Made by a program: the position numbers and the translations under genes. A DNA stretch of 64,000 nt. Source: CBDBLK01 sp965243145 (GTDB taxonomy: Bacteria > Bdellovibrionota > Bacteriovoracia > Bacteriovoracales > Bacteriovoracaceae). Below the pieces are notes generated by a model that worked only from the letters and a program-made list of their open reading frames with translations, searched no databases and was not told the origin of the DNA. The stretch spans positions 682,001 through 746,000 of the forward strand of contig CBDEUB010000002.1 of assembly GCA_965243145.1 (NCBI GenBank). The letters are read 5' to 3'. Of the stretch, positions 8,402-17,632 are shown one piece after another. Position 1 is the stretch's first letter, and the number at the start of each line of letters is the position of its first letter.

Positions 8402-8524
8402 GTCTAATTACATTCGTTTTTGAATAAAGTGCAAGAAAACGGCCCCTTCACCATCGAGGAACTAGGGGCCAGAGAAGTGGCCACCATTACTAACCCAAAA
8501 GATTTTGTTCCCAGGAAGTTCTAA
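8402..8524 (+). pseudogene. 3' remnant of a coiled-coil PD-(D/E)XK gene
   Basis: One frame here encodes a stretch ending QENGPFTIEELGAREVATI then TNPKDFVPRKF and TAA. It aligns with the C-terminus of the gene at 721-1383 (EENGLF...MATIENSKSFIPKKF). No start, coiled coil or nuclease core remains upstream. It is the surviving 3' end of a second family member. The rest of 8306-8628 holds no gene; it contains the promoter of the gene at 7238-8305 and the leader of the gene at 8629. Confidence 0.75.
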
Positions 8525-8628
8525 CCTTTATACTTGAAAAAAAAAATCAGACATTTTGCCAACAGTTTCTCTTTTTTTGCCTTTTTATTTAAAATAAATA
8601 AAGCGACACAATAACAACTTGGGCCTCA

Positions 8629-10197
8629 ATGTTCCACAAAAACCCGATCAAAAAACTTTTTCTCTTTATGGCCTTAAATTTATGCATTGTCTGTAAGACT
8701 CACGGTTACGAGTTTTACACCTTTGTCGATCAGAAATGCCAAACTTATAGCGGATTGGTCACCGGCATCGACGAAAACCATTTCTTTCTGTGGAAGCTCG
8801 ACGGAAAGATGGCCACCCTCCCCCGGGAAAGCATCGGCAGTGTATTAGTCTTTGATACTCCTCGAAATCCCTATTCCCCTCGCAAATCATCTCCTCAACT
8901 GCGGCCCTTTTTACGCAAAGTCGTGTTTGGCGAAAGCAACAGTTGGGAAAGCATCGTCGGATGGCCCTATAAATTTGTAGAAGATTTGGCCTTTTATATC
9001 TCTGTTGAAAACAAAAATTATGTTCTCTCTCTGGAACAAATCAAATCGATAAAAAGATTGGCCCCGAGTGATCGCGTGTCCGACTCCAAAGTTCGCGCCT
9101 TTCCGGTTAAACTCAATCTCGCCCCCTATTTGCCCCACTGTTTCCCAACGAATAGCACGCGAGGGGCCACTCTGCGCCCCACCCGCACCATTACCGACAA
9201 AATTAAAGTCTTCGTCTTCTTTGAAAACCTGGAAAATGGCCTCAACCGAGTTTCCAATTTTGAAGATCGAACTCAAGTGTACGCCAGGCCGTTTTTATAC
9301 GGCAAAAATGACGCCCGCTTTGCCTATCAATACTTCAAGGGAAGAGACCTCTACACCAACAATGCCGTTTGGCCCATATACTTTCAATGGAAAAGTGGAT
9401 CGGATTTTCACTTTCAAAGCCAAACCACCATGGGAGGAACCTACCAACAATGGTTGCCCAATACAGAACCCATCACGGTGATCGCCAGCGATCTCAAATC
9501 CCATTTTTTCAACGCCTTGTTTATAGGCAATTTCGACGCTCTCAATGCGGGAAAATCCCTCATCATTGGTGATGAAAATGGAAGTCCCGAAAAATACAAT
9601 GTCTCGACCTCCCTTAATTACGCCGCCCTGATGGGATTTGACTACGACAAATATTCCTTCTCTCTAGGGCCTTATTACCCCATTTATAATCTCAGTAGCG
9701 AAAATAATACCGTGCAAGTGCTGGCCTCTAAGGCCTCACCCATGTTCCGCTTCCAATACACCGAGGAAAAAAGCAAGTTGAGAGTACTCTTCTCCCGTAC
9801 CCATTATGATCAACCCAACCCTTCCACTTCGGATATTATTAATCTGGACGGAAGTTCCTACGACACCGACTACTTCTCCCTCAAAACGCATACTTTGCGA
9901 GTTGGTTTTGACTACCAAATCAATGAAGACTTGGCCGCTTCCATCGATGAAGTTTTGGCCTTTGGAAAATACAAAACGCGAAGTGACTCTGCAAACTCCG
10001 AGTTTGATTTTCGTCATTTCTACACCTCTGCTCTCGTGCAAAGAGATATGGGCGACTATGTTTTTCTCCAATTGACGGGGAATTATTACATTTATAAATA
10101 CGAATCCAAGATAAGCGGACTCTCCGGAGGAGACAGCACGGATTCCCACGATGGAACCGATTTTAAATTAGGGGTGGTTTTTGGCCTTATTTTTTAA
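8629..10197 (+). CDS. Predicted outer-membrane barrel protein
   Basis: 522 residues. An N-terminal signal (KKLFLFMALNLCIVCKTHG) is followed by a soluble region to about residue 190 and then long alternating aromatic/polar strands. It ends KLGVVFGLIF, with a terminal Phe as in barrels inserted by the BAM complex. No known porin family is recognisable. The next gene has the same layout and overlaps it by 17 bp, so the pair is likely one operon of related barrels. No good Shine-Dalgarno precedes the ATG. Confidence 0.7.
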   Translation: MFHKNPIKKLFLFMALNLCIVCKTHGYEFYTFVDQKCQTYSGLVTGIDENHFFLWKLDGKMATLPRESIGSVLVFDTPRNPYSPRKSSPQLRPFLRKVVFGESNSWESIVGWPYKFVEDLAFYISVENKNYVLSLEQIKSIKRLAPSDRVSDSKVRAFPVKLNLAPYLPHCFPTNSTRGATLRPTRTITDKIKVFVFFENLENGLNRVSNFEDRTQVYARPFLYGKNDARFAYQYFKGRDLYTNNAVWPIYFQWKSGSDFHFQSQTTMGGTYQQWLPNTEPITVIASDLKSHFFNALFIGNFDALNAGKSLIIGDENGSPEKYNVSTSLNYAALMGFDYDKYSFSLGPYYPIYNLSSENNTVQVLASKASPMFRFQYTEEKSKLRVLFSRTHYDQPNPSTSDIINLDGSSYDTDYFSLKTHTLRVGFDYQINEDLAASIDEVLAFGKYKTRSDSANSEFDFRHFYTSALVQRDMGDYVFLQLTGNYYIYKYESKISGLSGGDSTDSHDGTDFKLGVVFGLIF

Positions 10198-11653
10198 ATT
10201 GCTGTTACTCCTTTTGGTGTGGCCAACTGATCTCACGGCCATCGACATAACCGCTCTATACTCGACCAGTTGCCAGAGGGAGATCGGTATTCCCCTAGAT
10301 GCCGATGTGGCCAATGTTTATTTCCTGGGTTCGAGTGGCCAAATTAAACAAATTCCCCGCTACCAAATCAGCGCCCTGGCGACTTACCCCATGGACAAAA
10401 TCCCCATGCGGCAGATCCGCAATGGCCTCAAACGCCAAGTTGATTACTTCAAAGTCTTCACCAAATACGACAATCAAATTATCCCCTACATCCAAGGCCA
10501 CCCCATCCAATTCTACCAAGACAAAATTTCTTTTATTTCTGATGACGGAGATGAAATAGTCATCGACAGGAGGGATATATGGAAAATTGATATTGAAAAC
10601 ACGCCCCAGACGAGAACTCTGCAAGGGCAGAGAACCAGCGGCCGCTACCGCTTTATCCATCCCTATAGACAGTACAATTGCCAAGATCGTTTGGCCGGCA
10701 AGGGCCGAGGCAAGGCCATTTCCATTTATCCCCAAGAATACACCTCAGACCCCGTAGACATCAAGCGCCGCATGGACGGCATCACCACACAACTGGACAT
10801 TTTGCGGAGTTATAGGAAAAGGCAAAAATTTTACGCCGTTCCTCAAATCTACAAAAACCTCACTTCCTTGGGTTACTGGTTTCCCCTGGGCGGACGCCAC
10901 GGCAGTAGTTCTGGCCGCAGCAACAATTTGACCCCCATTCTCTCCAATGAACTCTCCCTAGGGCCTTTTAGTTATCAGCATATCTTTCTGTCGGGAAGTA
11001 CCCCGCTCAACAAATTGGTGCACGCCGAGGCCCAAACCCAATTTTACTACGCCTTAAAAGCGGATTATTTCCGCTTCTCGTTTTTTCTCGACCCCAATAA
11101 ATACCTGGTTCAATCGGAGAAATACAAATGGCAACGGAGAGATTTTAAAAAAGAGGGTGGCCAACACTTTGAAAGTACCGCGGCAAGTTTTGGTCTCGAC
11201 TTTGGCCCCCTTTCCTTTGGCCTTACCACTGGCCAACTCCACAACGGAATATACAGGGGAGGCGATTTTAGGAAAAGTGATAGCACTCTCAACAAATACT
11301 ATCTAGCATACCAAAATCATTTATTCAGCACGGAAATGATCTACGGCAAAGCAAACAGCGACGATTATGACGAGTCCAACAATCCCATTGACGACGACTA
11401 CAAACACTTTCGTTACAATTTGAAACTGGATTTGTGGGACGACTATTCCGCCAGCTATTCACTCATTCACTACACCTACCGATACTCTGGCCTGGCCAAG
11501 GCACACGGCCTTACCAACGCCGTCTACGGCACTTACCGCTGGAGCTATAAATACATTTTCAAGGCCATGCTGGGACTTGAATTCTTCGGCATCGAAGGGG
11601 GGCCATCTTCGGCGTCTCTCAACACCGGACTGAGCGCCAATTTAGTTTTCTAA
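10181..11653 (+). CDS. Predicted outer-membrane barrel protein, second of pair
   Basis: 490 residues from a TTG start preceded by GGGGTGG. Signal LLLLLLVWPTDLTA, then an N-terminal domain (with IPRYQISALATYP) resembling the N-terminal domain of the upstream barrel, then strand-rich sequence ending LSANLVF with terminal Phe. It overlaps the upstream barrel by 17 bp and its 3' end overlaps the convergent ctaB by 12 bp. The function is unknown; transport or adhesion at the outer membrane is plausible. Confidence 0.7.
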   Translation: MALFFKLLLLLLVWPTDLTAIDITALYSTSCQREIGIPLDADVANVYFLGSSGQIKQIPRYQISALATYPMDKIPMRQIRNGLKRQVDYFKVFTKYDNQIIPYIQGHPIQFYQDKISFISDDGDEIVIDRRDIWKIDIENTPQTRTLQGQRTSGRYRFIHPYRQYNCQDRLAGKGRGKAISIYPQEYTSDPVDIKRRMDGITTQLDILRSYRKRQKFYAVPQIYKNLTSLGYWFPLGGRHGSSSGRSNNLTPILSNELSLGPFSYQHIFLSGSTPLNKLVHAEAQTQFYYALKADYFRFSFFLDPNKYLVQSEKYKWQRRDFKKEGGQHFESTAASFGLDFGPLSFGLTTGQLHNGIYRGGDFRKSDSTLNKYYLAYQNHLFSTEMIYGKANSDDYDESNNPIDDDYKHFRYNLKLDLWDDYSASYSLIHYTYRYSGLAKAHGLTNAVYGTYRWSYKYIFKAMLGLEFFGIEGGPSSASLNTGLSANLVF

Positions 11654-12490
11654 AAGCAACAACCCCAACGCCAATGGCAGGTAGACCAGGGAACCGATAA
11701 AGTACGCCCTGGCCCAACGCCTTTGCTTTTCGGGGGAAGTTTTGGCCCAAAAAGCACTGGCCGCCAGAAGGGTAAAGAGCGAGTTGAGCAACAACGCTGA
11801 CGGGGAGTAAGTTGGCCACAGGGAGAGGACACCCAACAACAGAGTGAGGCCCAATGACACCCAGGCGATGCGCTCAAAGGGCCAAGTGTTGCCGTAGACG
11901 GGGAGGCGGGCGCGTTGGTAGTCGCCGGCGTGGTAGAGGGAGATGGCCAAAAAGTGGGGAAGCTGCCAGACGAAGAGCAGGGCAAAAAGTTTCCACGCCA
12001 CAAAGTCGAGAGTTCCGGTGGCCAGAGTGCGGCCGAGCACCGGAGGCAAGGCCCCGGGGATGGCCCCGACGAAGAGGGCAAAGGGGCCTCGCTGCTTGAG
12101 GGGCGTGTAGGCCAAAACATAGGCCGCCGCCGCCAAGGCCGCCAGGCCAGCGGTGAGGGGGCCAGCGGTCAAATACAACAGGGGCAGGGCGAGGCCCAAG
12201 AGCACAAGGCCAAACCCCAGCGCCTGTCCCGGAGAGATTTTTCCAGAGGGCAAGGGGCGGTGGCGGGTGCGCTCCATCAGGGCATCCAGGTCGCGCTCCC
12301 AATAGCAGTTGAGGGCCGCCGAACCCATAACCACCAGGGCGATGAGGGACAACCCCACTAATGCGCCCACCCACCGGGCCTCCCTCCATGGCCCAGCACT
12401 GGCCCATCCGATGGCCACCGTAAACATCACCAGCAAGCTGAGCCGCGGCCTGGCCAATTCGACAAAGTTTCCCAGAAAGAGTAGTTTCAC
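11642..12490 (-). CDS. ctaB: Protohaem IX farnesyltransferase (haem O synthase)
   Basis: 282 residues, UbiA prenyltransferase superfamily. The first Asp-rich motif NCYWERDLDALMERT near residue 62 and the second region DYQRARLPVYGN near residue 189 bind Mg and farnesyl diphosphate. Eight to nine hydrophobic segments fit the inner membrane. It makes haem O for terminal oxidases. No cytochrome oxidase genes are adjacent; its neighbour on the other side is the divergent haem enzyme tryptophan dioxygenase. Confidence 0.92.
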   Translation of the reverse strand: MKLLFLGNFVELARPRLSLLVMFTVAIGWASAGPWREARWVGALVGLSLIALVVMGSAALNCYWERDLDALMERTRHRPLPSGKISPGQALGFGLVLLGLALPLLYLTAGPLTAGLAALAAAAYVLAYTPLKQRGPFALFVGAIPGALPPVLGRTLATGTLDFVAWKLFALLFVWQLPHFLAISLYHAGDYQRARLPVYGNTWPFERIAWVSLGLTLLLGVLSLWPTYSPSALLLNSLFTLLAASAFWAKTSPEKQRRWARAYFIGSLVYLPLALGLLLLEN

Positions 12491-12562
12491 ATTGGCCCAT
12501 CCGCACTTATTGCCAAGGGGCCTTATACCCCTCCACTGGCCACATTCGCAAGGAGTTCAACC

Positions 12563-13648
12563 ATGCCCACGCCGTCAGACGGGGAAATCTACTACGGGGA
12601 CTACCTCGCCCTGGATGACATTTTGCGTGCTCAACGGCCAGTATCGTCGAAGGATGGCCCAGACGGGGAATCCCACGACGAAATGCTGTTTATTGTCGTC
12701 CACCAGGTCTACGAACTGTGGTTTAAGCAAATTTTGCACGAGTTGGATTCAATCCAAGCAAACTTTTCCCGGGACTTCGTGGAAGAGCGGAACCTCTCCG
12801 CTGCCCTGGCGGGACTGGAACGAATCAAAAAAATCCAGCACCTGTTGCTCGGCCAGATCGAAGTCATGGAGAGCATGACACCCATGGACTTTCTCCAATT
12901 TCGTGATGCTCTGTCCCCCGCCTCTGGATTCCAGTCCTGGCAATTCAGGGAGATCACCCTGCGCCTGGGATTGACCGATCAAGGGGAAATAGAACCCTTT
13001 ATGCGGCGTCTCAAAGAGGCCCATCAGCGGCACTTGCAAAAGGTCGCTCAAGGCCCCAATTTGTGGGGGCAACTCCAGGCCTGGCTCGAACGGATGCCCT
13101 TTACCCGCCGCCAATACTTCGACTTTTGGCGGGAGTATAAAAGTGGGGTGGAAAAAATGTTGGCCCAAGACCGCAGCACCATCGAGGCCAACCGCGCCCG
13201 CCTCTCCCCCAGCGAAAAGGCCTTCCAGTTGGAACAACTCCGGGCCAACGAAGACTCGTTCGCCTCGCTATTTGAGGAAGAAAGTTATGAAAAGTGGCGA
13301 GGCCATGGGCGCTGCCGCTGGTCCCACCGGGCCTTTTTCAACGCCCTCTTTATCTTTGTCTACCGCCACGAGGGCATCCTCAATTTGCCCTATCTGTGCC
13401 TCTCGGCAGTGCGGGACATCGACGAAAATTGGGTGGCCTGGCGCTACCGGCACGCCCTGATGGCCGAACGCCAGTTGGGGAGCAAAATCGGTACGGGAGG
13501 GTCGTCGGGCGGAGAGTTTTTGCTCAAGCGCGCCCAGAACAGTCGCATCTACACCGACTTTCCCCTGATCACCACACTGCTGATCCCCGACAAATTCCTG
13601 CCGCGCCTGCCGGACAAACTGCGCGGGGAACTCAACTTTAAAGTTTAA
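12563..13648 (+). CDS. kynA: Tryptophan 2,3-dioxygenase
   Basis: 361 residues, longer than the common bacterial enzyme of about 280. It has the family blocks YYGDYLALDDIL, MLFIVVHQVYELWFKQILHE (containing the active-site His), FREITLRLG and IGTGGSSGGEFLLK. It opens the indole ring of tryptophan with O2 and haem to N-formylkynurenine. The start is supported by AAGGAG. The last 9 codons are duplicated downstream at 14279-14310, on the far side of the DUF4160 module. Confidence 0.93.
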   Translation: MPTPSDGEIYYGDYLALDDILRAQRPVSSKDGPDGESHDEMLFIVVHQVYELWFKQILHELDSIQANFSRDFVEERNLSAALAGLERIKKIQHLLLGQIEVMESMTPMDFLQFRDALSPASGFQSWQFREITLRLGLTDQGEIEPFMRRLKEAHQRHLQKVAQGPNLWGQLQAWLERMPFTRRQYFDFWREYKSGVEKMLAQDRSTIEANRARLSPSEKAFQLEQLRANEDSFASLFEEESYEKWRGHGRCRWSHRAFFNALFIFVYRHEGILNLPYLCLSAVRDIDENWVAWRYRHALMAERQLGSKIGTGGSSGGEFLLKRAQNSRIYTDFPLITTLLIPDKFLPRLPDKLRGELNFKV

Positions 13649-13651
13649 GGC
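13620..13651 (+). repeat. 32-bp direct repeat, left copy (3' end of kynA)
   Basis: This copy encodes the last codons of tryptophan dioxygenase (RGELNFKV and stop) and matches 14279-14310 with a single C/T difference. The two copies bracket the DUF4160/DUF2442 pair, as expected of left and right junctions of an inserted cassette. Confidence 0.92.
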
Positions 13652-13763
13652 CGCTCCGCCAGGGCCTATTTATGACTCTCCAAGTCTAAAAGATAGAACT
13701 CATTTGACGATGCTACTAAAATTTGAGTAAAGAGAAAGAAGGGAAGAAAAAAGGGAGGAGAAA

Positions 13764-14009
13764 ATGCCCACCCTTTTAAATGAGAGTGGATTCAAGTTTT
13801 TCTTTTTTAGTCATGAACCTGAATATAAGGCACCCCATATCCATGTAAAATACCAATCATCTTTTGCCATTTTTTGGTTAGACCCCGTGAGTTTACTTGA
13901 AGGTGAAAATTTTAAGAGAAATGAATTGGCCAAGGCCCGTAAAATTGTTATAAAGCATAAAACCTTTTTCTTGGAGAAATATCATGAGTTTTTTGCCAGA
14001 AAGAACTAA
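13764..14009 (+). CDS. DUF4160 protein, putative toxin-antitoxin component
   Basis: 81 residues with the DUF4160 layout: MPTLL start, FFFFSHEPEYKAPHIHV (His-rich loop) near residue 12, and a helical C-terminus. A strong GGGAGGAG lies just upstream. It overlaps the DUF2442 gene by 26 bp. DUF4160/DUF2442 pairs are common accessory modules thought to act as toxin-antitoxin or regulator pairs; the role is not proven. A paralogous pair lies at 46459-46963. Confidence 0.8.
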   Translation: MPTLLNESGFKFFFFSHEPEYKAPHIHVKYQSSFAIFWLDPVSLLEGENFKRNELAKARKIVIKHKTFFLEKYHEFFARKN

Positions 14010-14271
14010 AGGCCCTTGCTATAGGGCAAAGGAAATTTGGTTTGAAGAAGATTCAATCAATGTTTTACTATCAGATGCTAGGGAAATTTGCGTCCCGCTC
14101 GACTATTATCCAACACTGCTCAACGCTGCCAAAGAACAGAGGGAAGATTTTGAACTTTTTGGAAATGGTAGGGCACTATACTTTGAAAGCATAGATTTTT
14201 ACCTTTCGATAAATTCCTTAGTGTTAGGGTTAAAAGAGTTTGACCACAAGGGATATTCTGAAGTCGCTTAA
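13984..14271 (+). CDS. DUF2442 protein, partner of DUF4160
   Basis: 95 residues. The core IWFEEDSINVLLSDAREICV then PLDYYPTLLNA matches DUF2442, in which two strands with D-G/A-R precede a P-x2-x-F/Y-P-x-L motif. The start lies inside the DUF4160 gene, so expression is coupled. It ends 7 bp before the right copy of the direct repeat. Confidence 0.8.
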   Translation: MSFLPERTKGPCYRAKEIWFEEDSINVLLSDAREICVPLDYYPTLLNAAKEQREDFELFGNGRALYFESIDFYLSINSLVLGLKEFDHKGYSEVA

Positions 14272-14278
14272 AATATAT

Positions 14279-14310
14279 TGCGCGGGGAACTCAATTTTAA
14301 AGTTTAAGGC
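14279..14310 (+). repeat. 32-bp direct repeat, right copy
   Basis: It matches the 3' end of tryptophan dioxygenase at 13620-13651 with one mismatch. It also supplies the stop codon and last residues of the convergent gene at 14304-15524, so that gene's end would be the same before and after insertion. Confidence 0.92.
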
Positions 14311-15524
14311 GTGTCACCACCTGGCCAAGGTAAAACTCTTATCGAGTTTGGCAAGTAGTCTAACTGCGCCGCTATCACATGGTCGATCAACAGGGCCGTC
14401 ATAAAAAAACTATCAATCAATGATGTTGCCCCATCCAGAAACTTGTCTTTTATGTAACTGCCCGAGTATGAGTAAAATTTAATGGCGGAAATATTTTCGT
14501 CGCCGAGCATGTGCCGCACCTTAAAATAGGCCTCGGCCAGCACTGAAGAGCGGTCAATTCCTGCTGGAATGGTTATTTGCGTGTTCCTCTCGACAGCGCG
14601 GTGGGTGGCGGCGATACAAGTATAGGCCATAACGCCAAACAAATAGAATTTCCCCAACTCCCCCTCCAGATAATCCCTCAAAGCTGCAACTTCTTCCTCA
14701 GACACCCTGATTCTCACTCTGGTGGAACTTCCATAGAGCGGTGATGATAAAGAAGTGCTCCTATAATAACTTTCGAGACTTTTTTTGTAGATGATTCCTG
14801 GGCCAAAGGTATAGACTTCGTTGCCAATTCTCAAGTCAGTGTGGGAGGCCGGAGACAAGTAGATGATTTCAAATTCGTCCTCCCCCATAGGGTCTTCCAA
14901 GTCCCAATCGTCCCTGTAGACGACTTTTTCATCGAACAAGGAGAGGGCAAACCCGCCGGTAGCGATGAGAAGGTAGAGGCCTGCGGAGGCCATCCCCAAA
15001 GTGTGAAGTCTTTTGATGCTGGGGCCAAACTCGCGGGATATGTCCCTGATGTGTGCAAGGCCAATCCCCGTTTGATCCTCAAGAGTACGGACAATCTCGG
15101 CCTCTGTGGAGGAGAGTTGGGCATCGGGGTTTTTTAAAATCTTATCGAAAATTGTCCAAAATTCCGCTTTCTTTGCACTGGCCATACTGACTGTATCGTA
15201 GGAGTTGACAAATTGCTTGAGCCTCTGCACCGGGCGGATATTTTTTCTGAACTGTTCAATATGTTTTTCATCCCTCAAAAAGAATAATTCTTCACTGGAA
15301 AGAGAGTAATCGGGGTCGTGATAAATCTTCCTATAAACACTGGCATAAATTTGAGGTAAGGCCTTTTCGTGGGAGGTTCTCTCGTACTTGCCGAGCACCT
15401 TGAACAGCTTTTTAAGGCAAGAAATATGGTGGTTGTACAGCAGCGCGCCCGAGGCCAGAGACGGCAGGGCCATATTCAACACCAATACACACCAGAGAGT
15501 GTTGCCTTTTTTGAATACCCACAT
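14304..15524 (-). CDS. Exported membrane protein, unknown
   Basis: 406 residues from the ATG at 15524. Signal-like LWCVLVLNMALPSLASG, a hydrophobic segment (LGMASAGLYLLIATGGFALSL) near residue 180 and another (FYLFGVMAYTCIAATH) near 300. No family recognised. An in-frame TTG at 15536 is an alternative start; neither has a clear ribosome site. The stop codon lies in the 32-bp repeat. Confidence 0.6.
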   Translation of the reverse strand: MWVFKKGNTLWCVLVLNMALPSLASGALLYNHHISCLKKLFKVLGKYERTSHEKALPQIYASVYRKIYHDPDYSLSSEELFFLRDEKHIEQFRKNIRPVQRLKQFVNSYDTVSMASAKKAEFWTIFDKILKNPDAQLSSTEAEIVRTLEDQTGIGLAHIRDISREFGPSIKRLHTLGMASAGLYLLIATGGFALSLFDEKVVYRDDWDLEDPMGEDEFEIIYLSPASHTDLRIGNEVYTFGPGIIYKKSLESYYRSTSLSSPLYGSSTRVRIRVSEEEVAALRDYLEGELGKFYLFGVMAYTCIAATHRAVERNTQITIPAGIDRSSVLAEAYFKVRHMLGDENISAIKFYSYSGSYIKDKFLDGATSLIDSFFMTALLIDHVIAAQLDYLPNSIRVLPWPGGDTP

Positions 15525-15605
15525 GGAGACATTCAATAATACTTCAAGTCATAAAAGTCAAACGGGAGCAGGGGCACTCTGTAAAAATGGCCTTAAAAGT
15601 GGCCC

Positions 15606-15899
15606 CTATTTGGCCTTGGCCGCCAGGGCCTCCCTCCAATCTTTGCCGGAGCGAAAGTGGGGCAGGGTTTTGGCGGGGACAATGATATATTCGCCGGTGT
15701 TGGGATCGGCCGCGGCGCGGGGAGAGTGACGGGCCTGGGAAAAAGTGCCAAACCCGCTCAAGCACACGGTTTTCCCCCGGCACACTTGGGACTTGATGAC
15801 ATCGATCACCGCTGTCACCAACGAATCGGCATCTTTCTGCTTGAGGTGGGCCAGTTCTGGCCGCTGCAAAACCGCTTTCACCAATTCCCGACGGTTCAT
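15606..15899 (-). CDS. HU/IHF-family DNA-binding protein
   Basis: 97 residues, family length. It begins MNRRELVKAVLQ and has the VCLSGFGTFS turn and the arm start RAAADPNTGEYI, where the Pro that intercalates DNA is expected. It bends DNA and helps organise the nucleoid. Its ATG overlaps the stop of the DsbA-like lipoprotein gene (ATGA), an unusual coupling. Confidence 0.9.
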   Translation of the reverse strand: MNRRELVKAVLQRPELAHLKQKDADSLVTAVIDVIKSQVCRGKTVCLSGFGTFSQARHSPRAAADPNTGEYIIVPAKTLPHFRSGKDWREALAAKAK

Positions 15900-16690
15900 A
15901 GAGTAATTTTACCCTCGCTTTGCAGGCGAGCAATAATCTTCTCAAAATGCTCCACGGGATAGGCCCCACGGATGGGGACTCCGTTGAGCAAAAATCCCGG
16001 CGTTCCCGACATGCCAAACTTGGCCGCCTCTTGTTCGTCCTGCTTGATGCGCTCGGCGATTTTTGGATTCTTTAAATCTTTGGCCAATTGATTCATGGGA
16101 ACCCCCACTTTTTTGGCCACCGACTTGAGGAAGGGTTCGCCATTTTTCAATTTGGCCTGGTTTTTGTAGATTTCGTCGTGAAAGCGAAAGGCCCTGGCCT
16201 CGCTGCGCATGCGAATGGCCTCGTAGTATTCGGAGGCCTTCTTGGCGTTGCGATGAAAACTGAGGGGCAAGTGCTTGTAGATAAACTGCATTTTGCCGTC
16301 GTACTTTTTGAGCAAGTCCTGGACGGCCTTAAAACCCCGCTCGCAAAAGGGGCACTCGAAATCGGAATATTCCACCAAAACCAGGGGTGCCCCCTTGGTG
16401 CCGCGGATGGTTTCGTCGGGGCGGATGAGGGGTTGCAGGGGTTTTGCAAAGGCCTCGTCCAGTTGTTTGGCCTGATCGGCCTCGCGCCTTTTGGCCATTT
16501 CCGCGCGGGAGGCCTGGGCCGCCTGTTGCAAGGCCTCCATAAATTCCACCGGATTTTCCTTGATGGCATCGGACAAAATGCTGGGGTCTTCCCCCATGGC
16601 CTTTTTCACCTTTTCGGCAAATTGCTGATCGGAATAACAGCCGGGGAAAAAGAGCACCAGGAACAAGAGGCCAGGGGACAAAAACTTCAT
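15896..16690 (-). CDS. DsbA-like thioredoxin-fold lipoprotein
   Basis: 264 residues from the ATG at 16690 (GGGAG upstream). LLFLVLFFPGC is a lipobox, so it is lipid-anchored. The thioredoxin domain begins near residue 90 with DFECPFC, a CPFC redox pair, followed by the DsbA helical insertion and the cis-Pro region GTPGFLLNG. It resembles Gram-positive-like or deltaproteobacterial DsbA/Com1 proteins and likely forms or isomerises disulfides in the many Cys-rich exported proteins. Confidence 0.85.
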   Translation of the reverse strand: MKFLSPGLLFLVLFFPGCYSDQQFAEKVKKAMGEDPSILSDAIKENPVEFMEALQQAAQASRAEMAKRREADQAKQLDEAFAKPLQPLIRPDETIRGTKGAPLVLVEYSDFECPFCERGFKAVQDLLKKYDGKMQFIYKHLPLSFHRNAKKASEYYEAIRMRSEARAFRFHDEIYKNQAKLKNGEPFLKSVAKKVGVPMNQLAKDLKNPKIAERIKQDEQEAAKFGMSGTPGFLLNGVPIRGAYPVEHFEKIIARLQSEGKITL

Positions 16691-16779
16691 GACAACACTC
16701 CCTCGTGTAATGGCCAAACCAAAAGGCCAATGTATTTTTTGATACCATATTTTTGTGGAGAGGCAAAGGGCGAGAAGTC

Positions 16780-16815
16780 AAAAAAAAGGCCGCACCACCG
16801 GAGGGTGTCGCGGCC
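16780..16815 (-). terminator. Terminator of the lipoprotein gene at 16828
   Basis: On the minus strand AGGCCGC...ACACC pairs with GGTG...GCGGCCT around a CTCC loop, followed by a run of T. It lies 12 bp after the stop of the lipoprotein gene. Confidence 0.85.
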
Positions 16816-16827
16816 TGAAAGAAGATT

Positions 16828-17427
16828 TTAGTTGGAGGGGGCCGAGAAAATCCGATCCTGCTCGGTTAGGTTCGCACCATCGCCGGAAGAAAAAACCACT
16901 TTGGCGTACTGGATCGTCCTGCTCCTGGTGCTGCCTTTCACCAGGCCATGGATTTTAAAACTATGCAAATCGGCCAAATCATCACTGATCTCCCGGCCAT
17001 AGCTGCCGTCATAGTTGCACAGGGAAAGAAACGCATTGTAGTGAATACCCTGGGGGCCACTCACCTGTTGCAAAAGAATCAGGTCGTTGGAACTGGAGTC
17101 GAGGCCAAAATAACTGGCGACCACTTCCCCGCGAAATTCCTCCTCGCTCAACCTTTCCAAGTCTCCCGACAGCGTACCATCGCTATTCTCGGTGTAGCGA
17201 AAGGCCATGCTGATGTCGTCGAGACGCCTCGGCGAAGGCCCACGGTTGCAACGGTAATCTCGGCCCTTGAGGTTCCCCCAACGGGACAGGGCCTCAGGCT
17301 CGGCGATCAAGGGGGAGTTACTGGCGAAAGGGGGGCGAAAAACCCCACTCCGATCCCTTTTTCCGCAGCCCAGAAAGAGACTGGCAAAGACAAAACTGCC
17401 CAATAAAAAAAGCTTAGTCACGGTCAT
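16828..17427 (-). CDS. Putative lipoprotein, paralogue of 17633-18358
   Basis: 199 residues from the ATG at 17427, preceded by a perfect AAAGGAGG. FVFASLFLGC is a lipobox. The block RWGNLKGRDYRCNRG matches QWGQLKGRVRCTKG of the divergently transcribed lipoprotein next door, and both have a later SLC motif with a conserved Cys. Two Cys may pair. No known family. Confidence 0.7.
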   Translation of the reverse strand: MTVTKLFLLGSFVFASLFLGCGKRDRSGVFRPPFASNSPLIAEPEALSRWGNLKGRDYRCNRGPSPRRLDDISMAFRYTENSDGTLSGDLERLSEEEFRGEVVASYFGLDSSSNDLILLQQVSGPQGIHYNAFLSLCNYDGSYGREISDDLADLHSFKIHGLVKGSTRSRTIQYAKVVFSSGDGANLTEQDRIFSAPSN

Positions 17428-17632
17428 AACATTCCTCCTTTTTGTAGGTTGACTAGCATTGAACTTATAACCCCTTTCTGGCGGCCAGTCAATAAGGTGT
17501 GTCATTTTTACACACCAGGTCTATTAGTGGATAAAATTTCAATGATTTTAAAGAGTTAGTATGGCCTAAAGATCGGTGTCCAGGCCGACGATAGGGTTTA
17601 AAGAAACTATGCACAAAAAAGGAGATAAGGCG

